A stretch of 64,000 bases of DNA, taken from the NCBI RefSeq assembly GCF_000253295.1, contig NC_015717.1, positions 3,162,001-3,226,000 on the forward strand, written 5' to 3'. Position numbers and translations under genes: made by a program. The stretch is from Hyphomicrobium sp. MC1. Lineage in GTDB: Bacteria; Pseudomonadota; Alphaproteobacteria; Rhizobiales; Hyphomicrobiaceae. Of the stretch, positions 27,012 to 36,200 are shown in pieces (position 1 is the first letter of the stretch; each line of letters starts with the position of its first letter). The notes under the pieces are model-generated. The model saw nothing but the letters and a program-made list of their open reading frames with translations, ran no database searches and had not been told where the DNA came from.

Positions 27012-27492
27012 TCGGGACGCCTCACCTGAGTAGAGGACGCGGCATCGCTCGCGCCGCTGGTCAACCCGAAGAAGCGCGGTCCAGACCAGCGGGCGCCCGT
27101 GATTTCGCGGGCGACGACCGACAATGATGCATAGCGCTGTCCCCGCCATTCGACGCCATCGTCCAAGATGATGACGGTATGCGTCTGCCCGTGCCATTCC
27201 CGGATCAGGCGGTACCGCCTTGACGAACGGGCCGCCGGCGGCTTCTGCTCAAGAGATCTTCCGAAGTCGAGGACTGAAGCTTGCGAAGTGTGCCTTTCGC
27301 CAATCCGCCATGTGCCAGCTCTTGGAGCCTGTAGGTGATCCCACGTAGCAGGATATCGCGGCTCAGGCGTTTGGGTGGCGACGTCTGATAGAGACGTCGC
27401 CACTCACTGCGCAATGCATCGATCGTAAGGCTCTCGAGCCCCACGATCTCTGCGGCTAAGTCCAGCGACGGCTTTGCCATTTCAGCGGCCAT
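27008..27492 (-). pseudogene. DUF2924 family gene, frameshifted
   Basis: The N-terminal half starts at ATG 27492 and reads EIVGLESLTIDALRSEW and DILLRGITYRLQELAHGG. Near 27225-27260 the DUF2924 frame ends in an unrelated tail. The family C-terminus (LIREWHGQTHTVIILDDG, YASLSVVAREITGARWSG) continues in another frame to a stop at 27008, overlapping the recombinase start. One indel splits the gene. DUF2924 has no known function but nearly always precedes this type of recombinase. Confidence 0.82.
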
Positions 27493-27832
27493 GACGGGAA
27501 ACGATGCGATACCGCCGCAACTCCCCGTCGGATTTCGAGGATGTCAGAGCGAGTCCGAGTTTCTTCTTGACTGTTCCCGCGAGGAAGCCTCGGACACTGT
27601 GCTGTTGCCACTCAGTCGCTTGCATCATGTCGGGGATGGTCGCGCCGTTGCGCTCCCTCAACAGCGACAGGATGCGCTCCTGCTTTGTGCTGCGCGCTGG
27701 TGTGTCAGGCTGTCCTGTAGGTGCTGCCGCTGGTTTTGGCTGTTTCAGATTGCGCTTCGATTTGCTCGCTTTGCTGGCTGGCGGAGTTGCTCGCGTGGCT
27801 TTGGTCAAGGAATGAACTTCAACTGCGGTCAT
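27482..27832 (-). CDS. DUF3489 family protein
   Basis: 116 residues from ATG 27832. The first half is basic and disordered (Lys/Ala/Pro-rich). The second half is a small helical domain with TKQERILSLLRERNGATIPDMM and HSVRGFLAGTVKKKLGL, the DUF3489 signature, which resembles a winged helix. It may regulate the cassette, but this is inference. A TTG start about 60 bases upstream is possible. It overlaps the DUF2924 start by 11 bases. Confidence 0.85.
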   Translation of the reverse strand: MTAVEVHSLTKATRATPPASKASKSKRNLKQPKPAAAPTGQPDTPARSTKQERILSLLRERNGATIPDMMQATEWQQHSVRGFLAGTVKKKLGLALTSSKSDGELRRYRIVSRHGR

Positions 27833-28275
27833 GTTGGGCTCCGTGGCTATTGGCGCGCCCCGTTGGCGCTCCCACTGCCCGAAGCCCCGCAACCGCGAGG
27901 CGACCTCTCAGATATTCAGCAAGCCAAAGGGCCGTCCGCCGATGTCCCTATACCAATGCGTCCTTTGCGACAGAAGTCGAGGTCTGATTTCGCTGTGGCG
28001 GCCAATCTCGGAATATCAGTTAAACAACTCTGTCAGTGCATTGGGTTTTAAGTTCGGTCGACAGACAGATTAAGACGGCATCAGCCGACCGCATTGTCGC
28101 CGATAGCTGGGAAGCGCCGGTAATCCCCGTCCACACGTTGGAAAATCACGTTGATGACGATTGGCAGGTCCCCATAAGGTCCAATATCCACGCAATCCAT
28201 ATGTGTCGGGGAGGATGCCGTCGACCAACATCATTATGATCTTCTGCAGTTTTGATTCTTTCATAGGCCATATTG
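27833..28275. other. Intergenic boundary between recombinase cassette and defence genes
   Basis: About 440 bases between divergent DUF3489 and the OLD-family gene. No convincing gene. It should hold both promoters; no operator was identified. Confidence 0.5.
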
Positions 28276-30222
28276 ATGCGGCTCAAACGCGCCGAGATTT
28301 TTAATTACCGATCCATCAGACAGGCGACGATCGAATTCGGCGACCAGACCCGGCTGATCGGGGGCAACGGATGCGGAAAGTCATCCGTAGTCAAGGCATT
28401 GGAATTGTTCTACGCGCCCGCGAAAACAACAGTCTCCCGCGATGACTTCTTCGGCCGCGATGAAGCGAACGAAATTGAGATCGCGCTCACCTTCCATGAG
28501 TTCTCCGACCAAGAGAAAGAGACGTTTAAGGGTCACATCACTGAGTCCGGGGAGCTAAGCGTTAGCCGCGTTTTCTCGGCGAATGGCGGCAAAAACAACG
28601 GCAAATACCACGGTGTGCAGCTCGCGTACCCGGCCTTCCAGGCTGTGCGCGCTGCCGGCAAGGCAGCAGAGAAATCTGAGGCATACAAGGCGCTGCTTCC
28701 CGAACATCCTGACCTAGACAAGGGTGCGAAAACAGCAGCGGCAATTGAGGCTGCGATGGCCGCCTGGGAAGCTGCAAATCCTGAGAAATGCCAAGCGCTG
28801 CGAGACGACGGCCAGTTCTTCGGCTTTGAGGGCGTCGCACAGGGAAAGCTGTCCTCGTCAACCGCTTTCGTGTTCGTACCTGCCGTCAGGGACGCAGCGC
28901 AGGATGTCGCTGAAGGGAAAGGGACCCCTATTACCTTACTGATGGATCTGATCGTCCGGTCGGCAATAGAGGCGCGACCGGAGATCAAGGAGTTCAGGGC
29001 TAAGGTTGAAAGCGAATACCAGGCACTCACTGATCCTGCGAAGCTCACTGAGCTCGGCGGGCTTGCTACTACGTTGTCTGGCACGCTGAGCACCTACTAT
29101 CCGGAAACTTCCGTAGAACTGGATTGGCTCCAACGGGATGCGCTGAAAGTGCCGCTGCCGAATGCAGCAATCCGGTTAAATGATGATGGCTTCTCTACGG
29201 CCGTCGACAGGACTGGGCACGGCTTGCAACGCGCGCTGATCTTAACTTTGCTCCAGCATTTGGCGACGGCCAGCATGAAGTCGGAAGACGTCACTGAGGA
29301 GATGAGCGGAACTCCCACCGAACCCGATCTCATCCTCGCCATCGAGGAGCCCGAGGTATATCAGCACCCAACAAAGCAAAGGCATTTTGCTCGCGTCTTG
29401 GATTTGCTGAGCAGCGGCAAGCTAGCCGGTATCGGCAAGCGCATCCAAGTTATCTACTGTTCCCACTCGCCGATGTTTGTTGCTATGGAGCAGTTCGACC
29501 AGGTGCGTCTGATGAGGCGCATTAAGAAGGAGGGGCAGAGAGAATCGGTCCCACATGCCGTTTCCCTTGCCGATGTCGCGACGGAACTAGACGCCGCACA
29601 TCAGGCGGAGGGCAAGTTCAGCGCAGATCGTCTGCGGAGTAGACTCCACATCATCGATATAGGTGTGGCCGAAGGGTTCTTCTCCACCGTCACCGTGCTT
29701 GTAGAAGGGCCGAGCGATCGGGCAGCGCTCCTCGCCGCGGCTAGATACCTCGGCAAAGATTTGGAGCAGAACGAAGTAGCTGTCGTCTCCGTCAATGGTA
29801 AAGCCAACATTGACCGTCCTGCCGCTGTTTTCCGCGGGCTTGGAATTCCGGTCTACGCTGTATGGGACTGTGATGAGGGCACCAATGATTTTCGGCCCGA
29901 GACCAACAAGGCACTTCAACGCCTGTTCAAGACGCCCGAGGCCGAAATTGTCGACGCTGTTGACCGCATTACGACGAATTATGCTTGCTTCCGCGTCAAG
30001 CTTGAGGAAACGCTGAAGGCAGAAATCGGCGCTGAATTTTACCGCAAAAAGATGGATGAGCTTAAGACTAAGTTCGAAATCACAAAAGATAACGATGCGC
30101 AGAAATCGCCTGTCGTGATGTTCGATCTTATCGTTGAAGCCGCTAATGCGGGCAATGTTCCCAAGACCTTGGTCGCAATCGTCGAGGCGGTGATTGCACT
30201 TCGTCCTACACCAGAAATATGA
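28276..30222 (+). CDS. OLD family ATPase with C-terminal TOPRIM nuclease
   Basis: 648 residues. The ABC/SMC-type ATPase has Walker A (GGNGCGKSS near residue 33), a GHGLQRALIL signature-like segment, Walker B in LILAIEEPEVYQHP, and the H-loop in YCSHSPMFV. The C-terminal TOPRIM domain shows VLVEGPSDRAAL with the catalytic Glu and WDCDEG for the acidic metal-binding pair. OLD proteins are nucleases that act in phage exclusion. No UvrD-type helicase follows, so it is not a complete Gabija pair. The ATG at 28276 is taken; a TTG lies just before it. DUF2130 follows 49 bases downstream. Confidence 0.9.
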   Translation: MRLKRAEIFNYRSIRQATIEFGDQTRLIGGNGCGKSSVVKALELFYAPAKTTVSRDDFFGRDEANEIEIALTFHEFSDQEKETFKGHITESGELSVSRVFSANGGKNNGKYHGVQLAYPAFQAVRAAGKAAEKSEAYKALLPEHPDLDKGAKTAAAIEAAMAAWEAANPEKCQALRDDGQFFGFEGVAQGKLSSSTAFVFVPAVRDAAQDVAEGKGTPITLLMDLIVRSAIEARPEIKEFRAKVESEYQALTDPAKLTELGGLATTLSGTLSTYYPETSVELDWLQRDALKVPLPNAAIRLNDDGFSTAVDRTGHGLQRALILTLLQHLATASMKSEDVTEEMSGTPTEPDLILAIEEPEVYQHPTKQRHFARVLDLLSSGKLAGIGKRIQVIYCSHSPMFVAMEQFDQVRLMRRIKKEGQRESVPHAVSLADVATELDAAHQAEGKFSADRLRSRLHIIDIGVAEGFFSTVTVLVEGPSDRAALLAAARYLGKDLEQNEVAVVSVNGKANIDRPAAVFRGLGIPVYAVWDCDEGTNDFRPETNKALQRLFKTPEAEIVDAVDRITTNYACFRVKLEETLKAEIGAEFYRKKMDELKTKFEITKDNDAQKSPVVMFDLIVEAANAGNVPKTLVAIVEAVIALRPTPEI

Positions 30223-30271
30223 GCTGCATTCCCCTTATGTAGCGGAAGTCATTGGCGGAGGGTAATTAGTC

Positions 30272-31681
30272 ATGAATGAAATTATCTGCCCGCACTGCGG
30301 GAAGGCGTTCAAGATCGATGAGTCCGGATACGCCGATATCCTGAAGCAAGTTCACGACAGCGAGTTCGAGAAGCAGCTGCACGAACGGCTTGAATTGGCC
30401 GAGCAAGACAAACGAAGCGCCGTCGAACTCGCCCGAACTAAGGTCGCCAGTGAATTTCAGAACACATCCGCAGCCAAAGACGCTGAAATTCAGGAACTGA
30501 AGTCAAAGCTCGAGGCCGGTGAGGTTGCGCGGCAGCTCGCCGTGACTCGGGCGCTAAGTGCCGTGGAAAAGGAGCGCGATTCGCTAGCGAACGAACTTAC
30601 CCAGGCCAAGAATGACAAGAAAGCCGCTTCCGAGCTGGGCGAGGCAAGATTAGCGAACGAATTGCAGAAGGCAGTCAGTACGAAGGACGCGGAGATCCAG
30701 GACCTGAAGGCCAAGCTTGCCGCCGCCGAAGTTGCCCACAAGCTCGCGATCAACGAAGCTGTCAATGTAGTTGAAAAGGAGCGCGACGTACTGAAGAGCG
30801 GCGTTGAGCGAGCGGAGCTTGAGAAGCAACTCGCAGAAAAGGCGCTGAAAGACAAGTACGAAACGCAGATAAAGGATCGGGATGACGCGATCGAGCGCCT
30901 CCGGGACATGAAGGCTCGACTGTCGACCAAGATGGTTGGCGAAACCCTTGAGCAGCACTGCGAAACTGAGTTCAACCGCATTCGCGCGACGGCGTTTCCG
31001 AGGGCATATTTCGAGAAGGACAACGACACGCGGACTGGCAGCAAGGGCGATTACATCTTTCGTGACTCGGACGAGTCTGCCACTGAGATCATATCGATTA
31101 TGTTCGAGATGAAGAACGAGAGTGATCGCACCACAACGAAGAACAAGAACGAGGACTTTTTAAAGGAACTCGACAAGGATCGCACCGAGAAGGGTTGTGA
31201 ATATGCGGTACTGGTCTCCCTGCTCGAACCTGACAGTGAACTTTACAACACCGGGATCGTTGACGTTTTTCATCGCTATCCGAAGATGTACGTCGTCCGA
31301 CCGCAGTTCTTTATTCCAATCATCACGCTTCTGCGGAACGCCGCAATAAACTCCCTCAAGTACAAGTCGGAGCTGGCGCTCATCAGGGCGCAGAATATAG
31401 ATATCACTAACTTCGAAACCCAGCTTGAGACATTCAAGACTGGATTCGCAAAGAACTATGACCTCGCGTCCAAGCGTTTCCAAACGGCGATCGACGAGAT
31501 CGACAAATCGATCGACCATCTACAGAAGACCAGGGATGCCCTAATTGGCGCCGATCGGAACCTTCGTCTTGCGAACGACAAGGCGCAGGACGTTACGCTC
31601 AAGAAGCTTACTCGAGGCAACCCGACGATGGCAGCCAAGTTTGCCGATCTTAAGGACAATGGCCCCTCAGATGCTGGATGA
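30272..31681 (+). CDS. DUF2130 protein: zinc-binding start, coiled coil, PD-(D/E)XK-like nuclease
   Basis: 469 residues. It begins with a half zinc ribbon (IICPHCGKAFK), runs through a coiled coil from about residue 25 to 215 with two similar repeats (KDAEIQELKSKLEAGEVA and KDAEIQDLKAKLAAAEVA), and ends in a nuclease-like domain. There, GSKGDYIFRD and IMFEMKNE supply the Asp and Glu-x-Lys pattern of PD-(D/E)XK enzymes. GGAGGG precedes ATG 30272. With the OLD gene it likely forms a two-gene unit. DUF2130 proteins are of unknown function but look like DNA-acting enzymes. Confidence 0.85.
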   Translation: MNEIICPHCGKAFKIDESGYADILKQVHDSEFEKQLHERLELAEQDKRSAVELARTKVASEFQNTSAAKDAEIQELKSKLEAGEVARQLAVTRALSAVEKERDSLANELTQAKNDKKAASELGEARLANELQKAVSTKDAEIQDLKAKLAAAEVAHKLAINEAVNVVEKERDVLKSGVERAELEKQLAEKALKDKYETQIKDRDDAIERLRDMKARLSTKMVGETLEQHCETEFNRIRATAFPRAYFEKDNDTRTGSKGDYIFRDSDESATEIISIMFEMKNESDRTTTKNKNEDFLKELDKDRTEKGCEYAVLVSLLEPDSELYNTGIVDVFHRYPKMYVVRPQFFIPIITLLRNAAINSLKYKSELALIRAQNIDITNFETQLETFKTGFAKNYDLASKRFQTAIDEIDKSIDHLQKTRDALIGADRNLRLANDKAQDVTLKKLTRGNPTMAAKFADLKDNGPSDAG

Positions 31682-31889
31682 GGCAGGTCATACGCGGCCA
31701 AGGCGCGTTTTGACCCTGCAATTCCGCATATGGGCGTCGACGTTCCTGCGGGCTATCTGGCTTCCGGCCCGCCGCATCCGAATGAAATTCCTTCGGACCC
31801 AAGCCTCCGCTAACAAGTGCACGAGACGGTCAGCCATCTCGATGTCTGGTTCTCTACGTCGCAGAATAGAACTTACGGCACAGCGTGAT

Positions 31890-33278
31890 TCATCTGCTAG
31901 GCAGTTGACGGGCCTTGAGTTGAGAGGGGTATGCCACCTGATCTCCTGCGTCCCGATCAGTGCGATCTTCGCTGATCACCTTAAGGGGTATGGCGCCGGC
32001 AACAGTTGATCGCTCAATGGCAATATCTCCTCCGACGCTTCCAAGAAACCCCCGCAGCTTGTCGAGATCTCCACACCACTGAACTTCGACATCACGGTCT
32101 CGCGAGCGGTCGCGCGGTACACCCTGAGGCGCAAATGCGACAATCCGCATTTGCAATCTCTCGGCTTCAGGCGAACCATTGATCTCAAGGCCGAAGCCCG
32201 GCGTATTCGCGTGCCGCATCACGACGGCGTCGCCCTTGGCGAAAGCTGTCGCCATGCCTTCTTGTACTTCATAGCCTAGGCTTGACAGGCCTTGGAGGAT
32301 CGCCTTTCGGCGCGCTTCAGCGGCCAACCGGTTAATCTCTGATGTTACGAGAACCTTCGCGGACGCGATCAACTCATTGGCCTGCGCTGCATTTGAGGCA
32401 GTGATGGCGGTCTTTAGGTTGGCAGCGAGCGCTCTCGCGGCTTCGGAGTTGAAGCGCCGAACTTCAGCTAATTGCTCGCGAAGTTTCGCGACTAGATAGT
32501 TGTTCTCTCGAGCCACACGAGTAGCGTCAGCCAAATCCGCGACGAGGCTATCGGTTAGCAATCGCTTTCGAGTCTGTGAAGGTTCGGCACCGATTGCTGT
32601 TATCCGCTGCTCAAAGATTTCCCGGTTAGGGCCACCTAAGGAACCGAGTTCAACGATAAAGTTGTCGATACGTTTGAGGCGCTCGTCTTCATGGTTTTCG
32701 AGATTTTCGACACGCCATTTAGCGAAACTTGTTGAACGCTCGCCGGCCGCAAGTCTGGCTGCTATCTCACTCGTCCGCTCCTGCGCCACACTGGTCGCAC
32801 TATTGCCGGCGAGAACGGCGTAGGCATCAGCAAATGCACGATCCGTATCCGCATTGTTTTCATTTCCCGCAGCAATTTCCTCAAGTAATGAGAGCAGCTC
32901 TGTCGACACATCCTTTCCAGCGGTCCGTAGCTTGGAAATCACTGCGTTAGCCGCCGCGCAACGCCTGCGCTTTCTTGTCCGCTTCGCCGCTGCCCTCTCA
33001 ATCGCTGCGGCCAGCCGAGCCTGCGCATCTTCCTCTAAGAACTTGATTTCTTCCGGTACTGCTTTTTGAAGATCGAGGAATGCGTTCGCATCCAAAAGCG
33101 CGCGGAGTTCATCCCGCCGCTTGTGAACGGCGGCAATGTCCGCTTCGTTAATTCCGTTGGCGCGTTTCCCAGATTCCGTCCAGCCCTCTATCGCGGCGTC
33201 AAGCCGAGCGAGATGCTGCTCGCAGATAGCTAGAATTTCCTCTCTCGTTACAATCCGAACGACTTTTGGACCGCTCAT
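31890..33278 (-). CDS. Coiled-coil protein of unknown function, last gene of a four-gene operon
   Basis: 462 residues starting MSGPKVVRIVTREEILAIC. Mostly helical and Glu/Arg/Ala-rich, with coiled-coil regions through about residue 330. A C-terminal mixed domain follows (GYEVQEGMATAFAKGDAVVM, then LQMRIVAFAPQG and DVEVQWC). There are no catalytic motifs that I recognise. Its ATG lies in the ATGA that ends the giant helicase gene, so it is translationally coupled to it. It is probably a structural or DNA-binding partner of that protein. Confidence 0.85.
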   Translation of the reverse strand: MSGPKVVRIVTREEILAICEQHLARLDAAIEGWTESGKRANGINEADIAAVHKRRDELRALLDANAFLDLQKAVPEEIKFLEEDAQARLAAAIERAAAKRTRKRRRCAAANAVISKLRTAGKDVSTELLSLLEEIAAGNENNADTDRAFADAYAVLAGNSATSVAQERTSEIAARLAAGERSTSFAKWRVENLENHEDERLKRIDNFIVELGSLGGPNREIFEQRITAIGAEPSQTRKRLLTDSLVADLADATRVARENNYLVAKLREQLAEVRRFNSEAARALAANLKTAITASNAAQANELIASAKVLVTSEINRLAAEARRKAILQGLSSLGYEVQEGMATAFAKGDAVVMRHANTPGFGLEINGSPEAERLQMRIVAFAPQGVPRDRSRDRDVEVQWCGDLDKLRGFLGSVGGDIAIERSTVAGAIPLKVISEDRTDRDAGDQVAYPSQLKARQLPSR

Positions 33279-36200
33279 GCCGCTCTCCCGCCTGGATTGC
33301 TCAGCGCCGACGCGATAGCCGCGCGGAGGCGCTCCTGCTCGTAGGTTCGACGCGCATACCATTCGGCACACGAGATTCGATGAAGTGAACGCACCGTGTT
33401 CGAGAGAATTCGCGGCCGCCATAACTCGCGCGCTCTGGCGCGGGCAAGAATTTGGTGTTGGGGTGCATCGCACTCGATGCCAATGCCATAGAGACCGGTG
33501 TTTGGGTTCACAATAGCTAGGTCGACGTTGAATGCGTCGTCTTGGTCACCCGGGACGGGATCATAACCGATTTCTCTGATGAAGCGCTCTACCGAGCGCT
33601 TGAATGCATCGCCTAAATCGTGATCCCGCCCCTCCGTCCGCTTGCCCTCTGTTACCATCCGTCGACAGAGTGATCGCGCGGCATCTAGATCCTGTGCGGT
33701 AATGGCTCGACCGAATTCCAGATATCCTTGGAGGTAGTCACGCTCAGTCATTGGCGGCCGATGCGTTGACAACATGTCGGACACGTCGCCAATTGGGATT
33801 GAAGTCGCAACAATGACTTTTCTCTTGGCTCGCGTGATCGCGACATTCAAGCGACGTCGGCCGCCATGCTGGCCAAGCACACCAAAGTTTCGGCGAAACG
33901 AGCCATGCTCGTTGCGCCCAAACGTCGTTGAGAAGATGATTACATCGCGCTCGTCGCCTTGCACATTTTCGACGTTCTTGACGAAGAAACCAATGTCTTC
34001 GTGATCCTGTGTCCGCTGCTGCTCTTCGATATAGGCCCCTCGGAACGCCTCGTCTTCTTCTGCTCGTTCTTCAAGGCGGTCCTCGATCAAATCGGCCTGC
34101 TTACGATTGAATGTTACGACTCCAATAGAGGGGCGTCGTTGCTGGGGTTCCGACCAATAGTCTGCGAGGAGGCCAACGATGCGATCTGCTTCCTCCAAGT
34201 TGGTTTGCTTGGAATAGGTGCCGTTAACGTGTACGATTTCGATCGGGCACTGTTGCAGCACAACCGAGTCGGGGTGTTGGATAGGGACGTTCAGCCGATT
34301 GCCGTAAAATGCTGCGTTAGAGAAGGCGATGAGCTCTCGGTAGGCGGACCGATAGTGAACTTCGAGCATGGTTGTCGGTAGCGACACTCGAGCCAGATTT
34401 AGGAGATCTGGACAGTCCTTGATCTCACGGCGGTTCCAGGTTTCCTCTAATGCTTCGCGGGCGCTTTCACTTAGCGCTGTATCATCTACATCAACGTCAA
34501 GATCTTCCTCATCGTCTTCAATGCGCCCCGCAAAGAACGACGTCGGCGGCATCTGTTTTTCATCGCCACTCACAACCGCAATTCCCGCCCTAAAAAGCGT
34601 CGGAAGTGCATACTCGATGGGCATCTGCGATGCCTCGTCATAGACGACAACATCGAACAGTCCGGGCGTCAGTGGGAAGATTCGGCTTGCCACATCTGGA
34701 TTCACCAGCCAAACTGGCCGCAATTCAAAAAGTCCGAGATCCCGTCCGTTTTCAATGAGATCGCGAATACTAGATCGCAACACACCGTTCGCCGCGCGTA
34801 GCCGCGTAATACTTGTCCATGTCTGCTGCGAGCCCTGAACCTGATTGTTGTCGACGCCATCGGCCAAAAGGCGACTATTGAGGACGCGGATTTTTTGATC
34901 GGCATCAGCGAGTGATTGAATTTTTGTTTCTATCTCGCCCTGGTCCATGAGCAACGATGGTTCACGTTCCTCTAGCGCAGCTTTCAACGCTAGGCGGGGC
35001 TCACGAGCGATGATCCGCCGAACCATGGCGGTAAGTTCGCTTGTTGGTAGGATCTCTAGCGGTCCCTCAACTTCACGCAAACACTCGAACACTGCAAGGA
35101 CCATCCCGTCTTGCCCTGCCACGCGCCGACGGAACTCTTGAAACGCCTCCACCGTCGGCAAGGCTCCAGCAATCGGTCCAACCCGTGCCGTGTTCGACTT
35201 GCCCATTGCAATTGCTGATTGACAGGACGACGACCACTTTTCTTCGAACCAGCTCCCAAGGGCCTCAAGTGCGGCCGCGCTATCCGCTCGTGCTTTGCAC
35301 CGCTTGATTGCCTGTGCCACCTCTTCAAAGAATATCGGTAACGCATGGTTCTTGGTTGCCTCAAATGCCATATTCGGCTGAGGTCCTTGAGCGAGCATAT
35401 CGGCGACCGCAGCGACGTTTCCAAGCGACTGGCGTAGGTCCGCGGTTAGACGTCGAATGCTGCTGATTGGTAGATCGCCGACCGTAGGATTATCAATGTC
35501 AAGATCTTCAAGGATCCTCTGCAGCCGCTGCTTAACAGCTCGTAGCTCGCGCTCAAATCGTATCGCCGCGTGCAATAGCGCAACGTCATGTTTTTCTCCC
35601 AGCTTATGATCGCGGAGAAAGCGCCTGAGCTGCCTGAGCGCGGTGTACCTAAAAGGGCTCAGTCGGCTGATAAGCGACGTCGAGGCAAGCACGCGGCCGG
35701 ATGCGCGCTCAAGTTTGGAAAAGATTGTCCCGTCAAGGGAGAGGAGAACGCGCTGGAGCTCGACCGGCGGTGCGGAAGAGGCCTCCTTGTCCAATATCGT
35801 AAGAAGTTCGTCGAGTTCTAAGATCAAGCCTCTTCCATCCTCCTTTTCAGTCAGGACGGCGGAGACGGGCCGGAACAAGGAAATCCAGCGCGCCAGATTC
35901 TCTCGCTGTTCGCCGCGCTGCGCGGCGACCACATCAGTTGAGTCGGAGAGCCACGTGAGCGTGTCGCCGGGGTTCTCGACTTCAAAAACGGCGGATCTCT
36001 CTGCAATTATATGTACGCGCATTGCTTCGACGGAGGCAAAGCGTTCGAAGTCCTCGCTAAACGCGCGCACCGTCGCAGGATCGGCTTGAAATATCTTTAG
36101 TACGCGCAGAGGGCTTCGTTCAAATTTCGAGGGTAGCCAATAGCGCGCCAGCGAGGCACACGCCTCCTCAATAGCAGTCCGCTGTGCGGGAGGTAGAGAT

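Noticed and set aside
20825..27892. Complete prophage
   Set aside because: Only packaging and recombinase genes are present; no structural, lysis or replication genes.
28276..30222. Gabija GajA
   Set aside because: The protein is OLD-like, but the required GajB helicase is absent; the next gene is DUF2130.
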